Of a DNA stretch of 33,827 nucleotides, positions 9,001 to 16,771 are shown piece after piece. A program made the translations under genes and the position numbers. The DNA is from Lachnospiraceae bacterium. GTDB taxonomy: Bacteria; Bacillota; Clostridia; Lachnospirales; Lachnospiraceae. A model generated the notes under the pieces. The model had not been told where the DNA came from. It did not search any database and saw only the letters and a program-made list of their open reading frames with translations. The stretch is taken from positions 1-33,827 of the forward strand of contig JAGAIZ010000068.1 in the NCBI GenBank assembly GCA_017626325.1. Reading direction: 5' to 3'. Every line of letters begins with the position of its first letter. The stretch's first letter is position 1.

Positions 9001-10724
9001 TGGGCTTATATGAAGGCTCCGTCATTACCGGGACATACCGTATTTTTAATACCAATATCAGCAAACTGCAGATTGTCATTGACGATCAGGAATATACCGG
9101 GAAGGAAGTTACATTAGAGAAAAAGGATATCCATGTATACGCAACGGCGGCTGATAAGAAAAATAAGAGAAACGAATTGACGCGGCCGTGTTATGAAATT
9201 GCAGAATACAAGAACAATATTAAAGCTGGTACCGCTAAGGTAACCTTACGCGGTATCGGAGATTACGGCGGAACAAAAACCTATTCTTTTAAGATTCAGA
9301 AGAAAACGTATCTCAAAAACGGCGTAAAGGGTATCAAACTGGACAAAACCGTTCTCTCATGTTCTGTTCAGGATACGGAGCAGAAGAGAACGCTGACTGC
9401 CACATTAAGTCCGGCAAACGATAAGGAAGCGCTTACGAATCCGACTGTAATCTGGTCTTCCTCCAATAGTAATATCGCGGTTGTGGAAAGCCGGATTGTC
9501 AATGGGACGACTGTTGCCGGAGTCATTAAGCCCAAAAGAGAAGGAAGCGTGACAATTACCGCGATTACGCAGGACGGCAATAAACGGGCGCAGTGTAAGG
9601 TCACGATATCAGATAAGCTGATTCTTATACAGGCCGGACGGACGATTCAAAGGAACGTGGGTGAAACCTATCAGTTAGAGCTTGCAGGCAGAGAGACCCA
9701 GGAAAGCCTCTCGGACGGTATTGTGTGGAGCAGCAGTAATCCCAATGCGGTAGCGGTAAGTAATACGGGCAGGCTCACCATGAAAAAGGCAGGCGCGGCT
9801 GTAATCACGGTATACAAAAAGACCGATCCCGGTTATGTGCAGCAGTGTTATGCGGTAGCGATAGGGGATGAGGAGGAACCGGAAGGAAGCAAAGTGCTCA
9901 GGTATGAGCGGCAAGCCGGTACTACGGACGATACTTCGGCGATCAACAGGCTGCTTAGGGAATGGGAATGGAATCCTGACAGATATGAGTGTATGTATAT
10001 CCCTGCAGGCGTATACCGGATAGATGCGGTGCCGACCGGCGGAGACAATGGGTTCGGCGGTATTGTCCTGACGGATAATCAGACATTGATCTTATCCCCC
10101 GGCGCTCTTTTGATTGCCAATGGAAATGATCAGGCGAATTCTCAGGTGATCTATGCGTTTGGCCGCGACAACATTACTATTTCCGGCGGTCAGATCATCG
10201 GAGAGCGCAATGAGCATACGGGCAAAGGCGGTGAATGGGGTCATGGAATCAGCATAGTGGGCTGTACCAATGTGACGATCAGGGATATGGACATCTCCCA
10301 GTGCTGGGGAGACGGCATTTATCTTGGATATTATGACGGACCGAACCTTTGCAGTAATGGCGTCACCATTGAGAACTGCAATCTTCATGATAACAGAAGA
10401 AATAATCTTTCTATCACAGATGTGTCTAATGTTACGGTAAGAAACTGTCAGTTCAATTACGCAAAAGGAACGGATCCCCAGTTCGGCATCGATATTGAGC
10501 CTAATGCCGGAAGACCGTGTCAGAATATTAATATATATGATTCTACATTTACAGGAAACGCCGTAGCCAGTATGGGAATTATGACCGCTGCGAAGGATAT
10601 CAGGATTGAGAATTGTACCATGGACGGAGATTTTATCAATTGGGCCGGCAAAAATGTGGTGCTTAAGAATACGACTGTTAAAGGCAAAATAAACGACCAT
10701 GCAGGCGGCATAAAACGGGAATGA
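6063..10724 (+). CDS. Secreted Ig-like/beta-helix multidomain protein
   Basis: A 1,553-residue exported protein. Residues 1-28 form a signal peptide (MRKW, hydrophobic core, likely cut after LYA). The next ~75 residues are acidic low-complexity, an unrecognised domain spans about 108-268, and another acidic stretch runs to about 370. The motif SVSEN occurs three times (near 38, 298, 344). A BIG2-like Ig fold lies at 376-463. Seven repeats of the type YTG...DYTVKYKNN...GTATVTFTGKGRYKGS follow (about 478-1085), then two more BIG2-like domains (about 1087-1180 and 1183-1270). The C-terminus (1278-1553) is a right-handed parallel beta-helix related to pectate lyase/polygalacturonase folds, with many VTIRDMD/VTIENCN coils. 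No LPXTG, SLH domain or C-terminal membrane helix is visible, so it is probably released or held non-covalently. AGGAGG at 6050-6055 sets the start. Carbohydrate binding or cleavage is plausible but unproven. Confidence 0.85.
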   Translation: MKFMRKWLAPVLAIAIMLGDCGGISLYAKESIPAMEMSVSENDAESPQESEDDTSIPDEMTEDSAYAAEEETESADDDDARSVPDDSEGDEEPELISDEDGTASAAELPALRIGQIRKGEALPASDDSDFVYGLPVSFEKADRLVLFVNYQTEEMPEEGTLVWSILRGVRGTAAGSASLLQEEDDWTKFEEVSESPYFIMTENDDEESGYYRTVELVPAADVAAAPGKNEYKEDAQDWDYYIRAAYYPGTGTDEKDAFYSAATIPFLPQTNAAAAEQTDEDAAGTEEASADSLQDEDSVSENTIDIIEEGISDDKMETEENEQKDASDAEAAEESDSEQPLESSVSENSITDKAAEPEIAAVEDGAAQQTVKENIGVLTLSSESVTLHPDEEFTVSASIVPKDISAQIQWASGDETIAGVVSVSETGGAQNNNEKVKITAKAEGTTQITAECGGLTASVRVEVVPRDEDEVYDLSGDLWVDGFRKESDELVYTGQKITQDFRVYHKETLLREKTDYTLSYKNNVNAAAWNSTKAPSVTITLKGQYSGSVTLYYTIRPADINSAVRENSSGSSAYEQTVAYSKNLKIPNPVLTFANKKLAVKKDFVCDYASLPADYNKGDAYMPGQIYEYTVRGTGNFTGSFTMQLVVLKDKGLNFASASVKLGQKQYTYHGTALSKSDVTIETLTLNKKALDKAYYDYEVCAEGTENAYVMVYPSETGREAGYRGYKKISLKVTGDRNIKDAALGVNWKESIPFSQKVLNEQGGFFQAETGLLRFGNDTLAEGIDYTVKYQNNQKAGTATVTFTGKGRYKGSVRKKYVITPNAGQGNFTFSWKNVTKKDKTLMIAYQKGGAVPDFVLKDQDNNILKDKTDYTVKYKNNKTPGQMMSCEVTGKGNYKGYTQTIQLLVTYGDISQGTLSVQDKPYSTKQNAWKSAVTVTDVNGKKLSAGKDYEKTPAYTYADMDNGQPPRAGTVITVTVKGLGLYEGSVITGTYRIFNTNISKLQIVIDDQEYTGKEVTLEKKDIHVYATAADKKNKRNELTRPCYEIAEYKNNIKAGTAKVTLRGIGDYGGTKTYSFKIQKKTYLKNGVKGIKLDKTVLSCSVQDTEQKRTLTATLSPANDKEALTNPTVIWSSSNSNIAVVESRIVNGTTVAGVIKPKREGSVTITAITQDGNKRAQCKVTISDKLILIQAGRTIQRNVGETYQLELAGRETQESLSDGIVWSSSNPNAVAVSNTGRLTMKKAGAAVITVYKKTDPGYVQQCYAVAIGDEEEPEGSKVLRYERQAGTTDDTSAINRLLREWEWNPDRYECMYIPAGVYRIDAVPTGGDNGFGGIVLTDNQTLILSPGALLIANGNDQANSQVIYAFGRDNITISGGQIIGERNEHTGKGGEWGHGISIVGCTNVTIRDMDISQCWGDGIYLGYYDGPNLCSNGVTIENCNLHDNRRNNLSITDVSNVTVRNCQFNYAKGTDPQFGIDIEPNAGRPCQNINIYDSTFTGNAVASMGIMTAAKDIRIENCTMDGDFINWAGKNVVLKNTTVKGKINDHAGGIKRE

Positions 10725-10805
10725 TTCCCGGGCGGCAGTATGGCGGGAATGTTGCAGTAATGCGGCAGAGGAAGTATATCAGAGATGGCAAAGGAGGGTG
10801 TCAAT

Positions 10806-11534
10806 ATGAGAATCTATTGTGCAAAGGATTATTATCATGCGAGCCGTGTGGCGGCGAACATAATATCGGCGCAGGTGATTATGAAACCGGACTGTGTGCT
10901 GGGGCTTGCCACCGGCGCTACCCCTGTCGGTACTTATGAACAGCTTGTGAGATGGTACGAGAAGGGCGACCTGGACTTTGCGTCGGTGCACAGCGTCAAT
11001 CTGGACGAGTACAGGGGACTGTCTGCCGAGGATGAGCAGAGCTACCGCTATTTCATGAACAGCCATCTCTTTGACCATATTAATATTGACAAGAAGAATA
11101 CGTATGTGCCGGACGGCATGGAGCCGGACGCGGCGAAGGCATGCAGCGCGTATGATGAGATTATCCGTTCGCTGGGCGGAATCGATTTGCAGATTCTGGG
11201 CTTGGGCCATAACGGCCATATCGGCTTTAACGAACCGGGCAGCGCTTTTGAGAAGGAGACTCATTGCGTGCGGCTTTCCCGGAGTACCATCGAGGCCAAC
11301 GCCAGGTTTTTTGACTCCATAGACAGGGTGCCCAGGGAAGCCTATACAATGGGGATCAAGTCTATTATGCAGGCCAGGAAGGTCGTGGTGATTGTCTGCG
11401 GCGAAAGTAAGCGGGAAATCGTCAGAAGAGCGTTCTTCGGCGCTATCACGCCGGAGGTGCCTGCTTCTGTATTACAGCTTCACAACGATGTGATTCTGGT
11501 GGGAGACGAAGCGGCGCTGGCGGATTGTCTGTAG
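10806..11534 (+). CDS. nagB: Glucosamine-6-phosphate deaminase
   Basis: Converts glucosamine-6-phosphate to fructose-6-phosphate and ammonia, the last step of GlcNAc breakdown. The 242-residue protein shows the phosphate-binding LGLATGATPVGTYEQL (32-47), VNLDEYRGL with the proposed catalytic D67, and GLGHNGHIGFNEPGSAF (132-148) carrying H138 and E143. Its size fits the short monomeric NagB type of Firmicutes, which lacks the C-terminal allosteric extension of the enterobacterial enzyme. The ATG at 10806 is chosen because AAGGAGGG (10791-10798) precedes it; an in-frame ATG at 10785 would put that site inside the gene. nagA follows directly. Confidence 0.96.
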   Translation: MRIYCAKDYYHASRVAANIISAQVIMKPDCVLGLATGATPVGTYEQLVRWYEKGDLDFASVHSVNLDEYRGLSAEDEQSYRYFMNSHLFDHINIDKKNTYVPDGMEPDAAKACSAYDEIIRSLGGIDLQILGLGHNGHIGFNEPGSAFEKETHCVRLSRSTIEANARFFDSIDRVPREAYTMGIKSIMQARKVVVIVCGESKREIVRRAFFGAITPEVPASVLQLHNDVILVGDEAALADCL

Positions 11535-11561
11535 ATGACAGAGGAAGAAAGGAATGGGAAC

Positions 11562-12710
11562 ATGCAGCGTTTAAAAGGTATGGTTTATACGGAGCGGTTC
11601 GTATTTGAGCCGGGCGAGGTGGTCATAGAGGGAGATACGATCTGTGCGGTAAACAGATGCGCGGAGGAAGAAATGACGGAGGCCGAGCGGAGGACATATC
11701 TTCTGCCGGGACTCATCGATATTCATTTCCATGGCTGTGCCGGATATGATTTCTGCGACGGCACAAGAGAGGCGTTTCGGGCGATTGCGGCATATGAACT
11801 GCAGCATGGGATTACTTCCATCTGCCCGGCGACCATGACTTTTCCGGAGGAGAGGCTGGCGCGGATCTGCAGTGAGTGCGCAGCCCTTGTCAGGGAGGAC
11901 GACTCGTCTCCGATTCCTTTCAGAGAGCAGCTTTGCGGCATTTATCTGGAGGGTCCTTTCATTTCCTATGACAAAAGAGGCGCGCAGAACCCGGAGTATA
12001 TCCAGCGGCCCGATATGGACATGCTGCGCCGCTTACAGCAGAAGGCGGAAGGATTAATCAGGATAGCGGTTGTCGCGCCGGAGGTGGAGGGGGCGATTGA
12101 CTGTATCCGGGAGGGCCGGGAGGAATTGCGGTTCTCCATCGCCCACACCTGTGCGGATTATGAGACAACAAGACGGGCGATCGAGGCTGGCGCGACGCAG
12201 GTGACCCACCTGTACAACGCGATGCCGCCCATGTCCCACAGAGCGCCGGGAGTTGTGGGCGCGGCTGCCGACGACGAGCGGGTAATGGCGGAGCTGATCT
12301 GCGACGGGATTCATGTACATCCTGCCATGGTGCGCAGCACCTTTAAGCTGTTTGGCGCGGAGCGGATGATTCTGATCAGTGACAGCATGATGGCGGCAGG
12401 GATGCCGGACGGCGATTATTCCCTGGGCGGGCAGGCGGTCAAGGTACAGGGCAGTCAGGCATTTCTTGCGGACGGCACAATTGCCGGCAGCGTTACGAAT
12501 CTATACGATTGTATGGTAAACGCTGTCTCGACGGGTGTGCCGAAGGAAGCGGCGGTCAGGGCGGCGAGTACGAATCCTGCGCGGGCCATCGGGATTGCGG
12601 ACCGGTACGGTTCCCTGGGCCCGGGTAAAAAGGCGGATATTTTGATAACAGACAGAGAACTCGTGCTTTATCGTGTGATGAAGTCGGGGGTGTGGGCCGT
12701 GACGGACTGA
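11562..12710 (+). CDS. nagA: N-acetylglucosamine-6-phosphate deacetylase
   Basis: Removes acetate from GlcNAc-6-phosphate to feed NagB. It is a metal-dependent amidohydrolase of 382 residues. Visible metal and catalytic elements are HFH (H55/H57), E130 in LEGPFIS, H195 in IAHTCADYE, H216 in VTHLYNAMPPMSHR, and the catalytic aspartate D274 in LISDSMMAAGMPDGDY. The ATG at 11562 is preferred because AAAGGA (11548-11553) is 8 bases upstream and the protein then aligns with the usual N-terminus. Another in-frame ATG at 11535 abuts the nagB stop but lacks a binding site. The nagB-nagA gap is 27 bases, so they form an operon. No clear terminator follows; a short GCAA/TTGC hairpin with T-rich DNA near 12723-12742 is weak. 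Confidence 0.96.
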   Translation: MQRLKGMVYTERFVFEPGEVVIEGDTICAVNRCAEEEMTEAERRTYLLPGLIDIHFHGCAGYDFCDGTREAFRAIAAYELQHGITSICPATMTFPEERLARICSECAALVREDDSSPIPFREQLCGIYLEGPFISYDKRGAQNPEYIQRPDMDMLRRLQQKAEGLIRIAVVAPEVEGAIDCIREGREELRFSIAHTCADYETTRRAIEAGATQVTHLYNAMPPMSHRAPGVVGAAADDERVMAELICDGIHVHPAMVRSTFKLFGAERMILISDSMMAAGMPDGDYSLGGQAVKVQGSQAFLADGTIAGSVTNLYDCMVNAVSTGVPKEAAVRAASTNPARAIGIADRYGSLGPGKKADILITDRELVLYRVMKSGVWAVTD

Positions 12711-12741
12711 CAGAAAAGCCGGGCAAACTTTGCTTGTTTTG

Positions 12742-12770
12742 TTGCGGCGAATTGTTTTCTATGCTAAAAT
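12742..12770 (+). promoter_or_regulatory. Possible promoter for hprK
   Basis: TTGCGG (12742-12747), 17 bases, then TAAAAT (12765-12770) preceded by TG at -15/-14, an extended -10. The -35 is weak (3/6), so this rests mainly on the extended -10. Confidence 0.4.
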
Positions 12771-12826
12771 AAAAACGATTTGGGGTACAAATTACATATT
12801 ATCATACAGGAAACAAGGAGAAGGAT

Positions 12827-13774
12827 ATGGCGAGCATCAGCTTAACTAAGATTATTGACAAATTTAAATGGGAGAACCTGACGCCGGAAATAGATATTTC
12901 CAAGATTAAGGTTACGCAGCCGGATATCAACAGACCGGCGTTACAGATGGCGGGGTACTTCGAGCACTTCGAGACGACGCGTCTTCAGATCGTAGGTTTT
13001 GTGGAATACTCTTATATGAACGAATTGAATGAGGAAAGACAGAAGGAAATCTTCGAGAAGCTTCTGAATAACCCGAACAATCCGATTCCGGCGATCGTCT
13101 TCTGCAGAGAATTATATCCGAATGAATTATTCAAGGAAATGGCGATTAAATACGGCGTTCCGCTTCTGATGAGCAAGAAAGCCACTTCCGAATGTATGGC
13201 TGAGGTCATCAGATGGCTGAATGTGAAGCTGGCGCCCTGTATCTCGGTACACGGCGTACTGGTGGATGTATATGGAGAGGGTGTGTTGATTACGGGTGAG
13301 AGCGGTATCGGTAAGTCCGAGGCGGCGCTTGAGCTTATTAAGAGAGGACACCGTCTTGTCACGGACGATGTGGTAGAGATCCGCAGAGTCAGCGAGGATA
13401 CGCTGGTTGGTTCCGCACCGGATATTACGAAGCATTTTATTGAGCTGCGGGGCATCGGTATTGTGGACGTCAAGGCACTGTTTGGTGCGTCCAGCGTCAG
13501 AGACACGCAGAATATCGATCTGGTCATCCGTCTGGAAGACTGGGATAAGGATAAGGAATACGACAGACTTGGTCTGGAAGAGGAATACACGGAGTATCTT
13601 GGCAATAAGGTAGTGTGCCATAATATTCCGATCAGGCCGGGCCGTAATCTGGCAATTATCTGTGAATCCGCCGCGGTTAATCACCGTCAGAAGAAGATGG
13701 GCTACAATGCTGCGCAGGAATTATATAAGAGAGTGCAGAATTCTCTTGCGCATGGCAGAGAGAATGACGATTAA
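12827..13774 (+). CDS. hprK: HPr kinase/phosphorylase
   Basis: Bifunctional enzyme that phosphorylates and dephosphorylates Ser46 of HPr and Crh, setting catabolite repression in Firmicutes. The family's known effectors are fructose-1,6-bisphosphate, ATP and phosphate. The 315-residue length is typical. The N-terminal domain (1-130) precedes conserved HGVLVDVYG (142-150), Walker A GESGIGKS (157-164), RGHRLVTDDVVEI (173-185, with the catalytic aspartate at 180/181), and the signature LRGIGIVDVKALFG (207-220). AAGGAGAAGG lies just upstream of the ATG. The ROK glucokinase starts 58 bases after the stop, and the HPr-like substrate candidate is encoded about 4 kb downstream in the same block. Confidence 0.97.
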   Translation: MASISLTKIIDKFKWENLTPEIDISKIKVTQPDINRPALQMAGYFEHFETTRLQIVGFVEYSYMNELNEERQKEIFEKLLNNPNNPIPAIVFCRELYPNELFKEMAIKYGVPLLMSKKATSECMAEVIRWLNVKLAPCISVHGVLVDVYGEGVLITGESGIGKSEAALELIKRGHRLVTDDVVEIRRVSEDTLVGSAPDITKHFIELRGIGIVDVKALFGASSVRDTQNIDLVIRLEDWDKDKEYDRLGLEEEYTEYLGNKVVCHNIPIRPGRNLAIICESAAVNHRQKKMGYNAAQELYKRVQNSLAHGRENDD

Positions 13775-13832
13775 GAAACAGGATGCGGTTCATGAACGGT
13801 TATGTTGAAAAATGTTTCAGAATGGAGAGAAT

Positions 13833-14771
13833 ATGGCAAAATACGTATTTGGAGTGGATGTAGGCGGTACGACCGTCAAACTTGGATTATTTGATATTAA
13901 CGGTGTGGTTGTGGAGAAGTGGGAGATTCCCACGAGAACAGCCAACGGCGGTGAGAAGATCCTGCCGGATATTGCGGACAGCATCAAAGCGAAGATGGCG
14001 GACAGAGAGATACCGAAGGAAGAGGTTGCAGGCGTAGGCGTAGGAGTTCCCGGTCCTGTAGACGGCAGGGGAATCGTGCATAAGGCGGTGAACCTTGGAT
14101 GGGGCGAGGTAGACTTGAAGAAGGAGCTGGAAGCCCTCTTAGACGGCATGAAAGTAGAAGGCGGCAACGATGCCAATGTGGCGGCCCTCGGCGAGATGTG
14201 GAAGGGCGGCGGTCAGGGACATCAGAGCCTGGTGGCTGTTACGCTGGGAACCGGTGTCGGCGGCGGTATTATTATTAATGGCAGAATTATGACAGGCGCG
14301 ACCGGAGCGGGCGGTGAAATCGGACATATTCATTTGGAGGATAACGAAACGGAAGCCTGTGGCTGCGGCAATTTCGGCTGCCTGGAGGAATACGCTTCCG
14401 CGACGGGCATTACCAGACTTGCCAACCGTGCCCTGCAGGCCTGCGATAAAGACAGCGTTCTCAGAACAGGAGAGGTGTCCGCTAAGACGGTCTTCGACGC
14501 GGTGAAAGCCGGAGATGAGCTGGCAATTGAAGTGGCGAAGAAATTCGGCGATTATCTCGGCAAGGGGCTTGGCATAATCGCGGGAGTCATCAACCCGGAA
14601 ATTTTTGTAATCGGCGGCGGCGTATCCAAGGCCGGTGAGGTGTTATTTGAATATATCAGACCTTCTTATGAAGAGACGGCATTCCATGCCTGCAAGGATA
14701 CGCCGTTCGCGCTGGCGACGCTGGGCAATGACGCTGGTATTTACGGAGCGGCTAAGATGGTATTGGATTAA
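13833..14771 (+). CDS. ROK-family glucokinase
   Basis: Phosphorylates glucose to glucose-6-phosphate in the cytoplasm. This 312-residue ROK protein carries the N-terminal ATP-binding motif DVGGTTVKLG (9-18), GVGVPGPVDGRG, the substrate/catalytic segment GGNDANVAALGE with D113, GTGVGGGIIING, and the ROK zinc signature: H165 in GEIGHIH plus C177-x-C179-x3-C183 (CGCGNFGC). It has no N-terminal helix-turn-helix, so it is an enzyme and not a NagC/XylR-type repressor. The ATG at 13833 is preferred over one at 13812 because GGAG (13824-13827) lies just upstream. It probably shares the hprK transcript. The fit to the glucokinase subgroup is good, but other hexoses or amino sugars cannot be excluded by sequence reading. 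Confidence 0.9.
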   Translation: MAKYVFGVDVGGTTVKLGLFDINGVVVEKWEIPTRTANGGEKILPDIADSIKAKMADREIPKEEVAGVGVGVPGPVDGRGIVHKAVNLGWGEVDLKKELEALLDGMKVEGGNDANVAALGEMWKGGGQGHQSLVAVTLGTGVGGGIIINGRIMTGATGAGGEIGHIHLEDNETEACGCGNFGCLEEYASATGITRLANRALQACDKDSVLRTGEVSAKTVFDAVKAGDELAIEVAKKFGDYLGKGLGIIAGVINPEIFVIGGGVSKAGEVLFEYIRPSYEETAFHACKDTPFALATLGNDAGIYGAAKMVLD

Positions 14772-14792
14772 AATGAAATAGACGGGGAAGAA

Positions 14793-14824
14793 CAAGGCAC
14801 TTGCTGTATATGGCATGTGCCTTG
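14793..14824 (+). terminator. Hairpin after the glucokinase gene, possible terminator
   Basis: CAAGGCAC (14793-14800) pairs with GTGCCTTG (14817-14824), and inner TGC/GCA pairs extend the stem past a T-T mismatch. Only a short T3 follows, so termination may be partial. Confidence 0.4.
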
Positions 14825-14892
14825 CGGTTTATACATAATCTGAATGGAACAGAACATATTAAAATAGTGAGTATCATTCATGAGCTTTGAAG

Positions 14893-14898
14893 TATAAT
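14893..14898 (+). promoter_or_regulatory. Candidate -10 box for the murB-rapZ-whiA-HPr unit
   Basis: A perfect TATAAT about 50 bases before murB, downstream of the 14793-14824 hairpin. No convincing -35 lies at 16-18 bases, so it may need an activator or be weak. Confidence 0.3.
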
Positions 14899-14946
14899 AT
14901 AACAAGAGTATAGATAAGAATAATTTTTGAAATGGGTCGGGGTGTC

Positions 14947-15861
14947 ATGTTGAGCGCGTCAATGTATGATTATATCAAAACAATTATTCCGGGAGAACGA
15001 ATTCTTTTTCATGAGCCGATGAGTAAGTATACTACCTTCCGGGTAGGCGGAGAAGCGGAATGCCTGCTGGTGGTTCAGACAGAGGAGGAACTTGCGAAGC
15101 TGATTCCGTATCTGAATCAGATAGATCAGGAATACTTTATTCTGGGCAATGGCAGCAATCTTTTGGTGGGTGACAAAGGATATCGGGGCATGATCGTCAA
15201 GTTCGGAGAGGAAATGTCGCAGATTCGGATAGAAGGTACACGAATGACTGTAAAGGCGGGGGCGCTTATGTCCAAAGCCGCCGTGACGGCGAAGCAGAAT
15301 GGTCTGACCGGACTGGAATTCGCGGCGGGGATACCTGGCAGCGTCGGCGGCGGTATCGTGATGAACGCGGGCGCTTATGAAGGAGAAATGAAGCAGATTG
15401 TAGAGTCGGTGCGGGTGATGGACAGGGACGGTCAGATTCTGATATTGGATAATGATACGATGGAATTCGGCTACCGCACCAGTATTATCAGGAACAGACC
15501 TTTTATTGTAGTGGAAGCGGTATTGCAGCTTGCCGAAGGCAGGCAGGAGGAAATAGAAGCCAGAATGGAAGAACTGGCGATGCTGCGCAAGAGCAAACAG
15601 CCGCTTGAGTATGCGAGCGCAGGCAGTACCTTCAAGCGTCCCGAAGGCTATTACGCCGGGAAGCTTATTATGGATGCCGGCATGAGAGGCTACCGTATCG
15701 GCGGCGCGCAGGTGTCCGATAAGCACTGTGGTTTCATTGTGAACACCGGCAAGGCGACGGCGGCTGATATTAAAGAAGTGATTGAGGAAGTGCAGGAGCG
15801 CGTTAAGGAGAGATTTCATGTGGCTTTGGAACCGGAGATTGTTTTTCTGGGGGATTTCTAG
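14947..15861 (+). CDS. murB: UDP-N-acetylenolpyruvoylglucosamine reductase
   Basis: FAD- and NADPH-dependent reductase that makes UDP-N-acetylmuramate, the second committed step of peptidoglycan synthesis. The FAD-binding motifs YTTFRVGG (28-35) and LGNGSNLLVGDKGYRG (66-81) are clear, followed by GLEFAAGIPGSVGGGIVMNAGAYEGE (122-147). Proposed active-site residues are R177 (GYRTSI), the proton donor S227 (AGSTFKRP) and E296 (LEPEIVFLG). The start is uncertain: ATG 14947 has GGGG four bases upstream and gives 304 residues, while ATG 14932 is also in frame without a good binding site. rapZ follows after 41 bases, suggesting one transcript for murB-rapZ-whiA-HPr. Confidence 0.94.
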   Translation: MLSASMYDYIKTIIPGERILFHEPMSKYTTFRVGGEAECLLVVQTEEELAKLIPYLNQIDQEYFILGNGSNLLVGDKGYRGMIVKFGEEMSQIRIEGTRMTVKAGALMSKAAVTAKQNGLTGLEFAAGIPGSVGGGIVMNAGAYEGEMKQIVESVRVMDRDGQILILDNDTMEFGYRTSIIRNRPFIVVEAVLQLAEGRQEEIEARMEELAMLRKSKQPLEYASAGSTFKRPEGYYAGKLIMDAGMRGYRIGGAQVSDKHCGFIVNTGKATAADIKEVIEEVQERVKERFHVALEPEIVFLGDF

Positions 15862-15902
15862 GCGGTCATGGAGAAAATTTGCGGTTGGGAAGGATAAGAG
15901 AT

Positions 15903-16766
15903 ATGAGATTTGTTGTGGTGACCGGTATGAGCGGTTCCGGGAAGAGAACCGCCATGAAGATGCTGGAGGATGTGGGCTTTTATTGCGTGGATAATCTTCC
16001 GGTGGCGTTGATTGAGAAGTTTGTGGATCTGATTACCATGCCTAACAGTGAGATCAGTAAGGTCGCGCTGGGGTTGGACGTGCGCGCGGACCAGTCCTTT
16101 GGCGATGCGCAGCGCATTCTGACCCAGCTTAAGGAGAGCGGTTATCCTCTTGAGATTCTCTTTATGGAAGCCAGTGACTCTGTTCTCCTGAAACGGTATA
16201 AGGAGACGAGAAGGCTTCATCCGCTGTCGCCGGAAGGAAGAGTGGAGGAAGGCGTCCACAAAGAGCGAGATATTCTGCAGGGCATCAGACAGAAAGCGGA
16301 TTATATTATTGATACGTCGAATCTGCTGACGAGAGAGCTTAAGGAAGAAATCGATCATATATTTGTGCGCAATGAAGAATACAACTCTCTGATGGTAAGC
16401 GTCTTGTCTTTTGGATTTAAGAACGGGATCCCGGCGGATGCCGATCTCGTGTTTGACGTTAGATTTCTTCCGAATCCGTTCTATATTGACGAGCTTAAGC
16501 ATAAAACTGGTAATGACAAGGAAGTGCAGGACTATGTTATGAGTTTCCCGGAAGCGGGGGAATTCCTGCAGAAGCTTGTGGACATGCTGGAATTCCTGAT
16601 TCCTAATTACGTCAAGGAGGGAAAGCACCAGTTGGTGATCGGCATAGGCTGTACCGGCGGAAAGCACAGGAGCGTAACGCTGGCAAATGAACTGTACGCC
16701 AGGATGAAGGTACATGGTAATTATGGTACGAAGCTGTATCATAGGGATATTAAGCAGGGAGTGTAG
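15903..16766 (+). CDS. rapZ: RapZ/YvcJ-family nucleotide-binding protein
   Basis: Members of this family bind nucleotides. In enterobacteria RapZ senses glucosamine-6-phosphate and controls glmS through small RNAs; in Bacillus the homologue YvcJ is a GTPase linked to competence. The 287-residue length is typical. The P-loop reads GMSGSGKRT (8-16): Arg15 sits where GxxxxGK[S/T] needs Ser or Thr, with Thr displaced by one. FYCVDNLP (27-33) is typical of the N-terminal domain. The C-terminal domain carries SFGFKNGIPADADLVFDVRF (169-188) and the phosphate-pocket-like GCTGGKHRSV (249-258). ATG 15903 is chosen because GGAAGGA (15888-15894) lies 8 bases upstream; an in-frame ATG at 15879 lacks this. 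whiA starts 5 bases after the stop. Confidence 0.95.
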   Translation: MRFVVVTGMSGSGKRTAMKMLEDVGFYCVDNLPVALIEKFVDLITMPNSEISKVALGLDVRADQSFGDAQRILTQLKESGYPLEILFMEASDSVLLKRYKETRRLHPLSPEGRVEEGVHKERDILQGIRQKADYIIDTSNLLTRELKEEIDHIFVRNEEYNSLMVSVLSFGFKNGIPADADLVFDVRFLPNPFYIDELKHKTGNDKEVQDYVMSFPEAGEFLQKLVDMLEFLIPNYVKEGKHQLVIGIGCTGGKHRSVTLANELYARMKVHGNYGTKLYHRDIKQGV

Positions 16767-16771
16767 AAGTA

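Noticed and set aside
13833-14771. ROK protein considered as a NagC-like repressor of the nag genes
   Set aside because: It begins directly with the ATP-binding motif and has no N-terminal DNA-binding domain.
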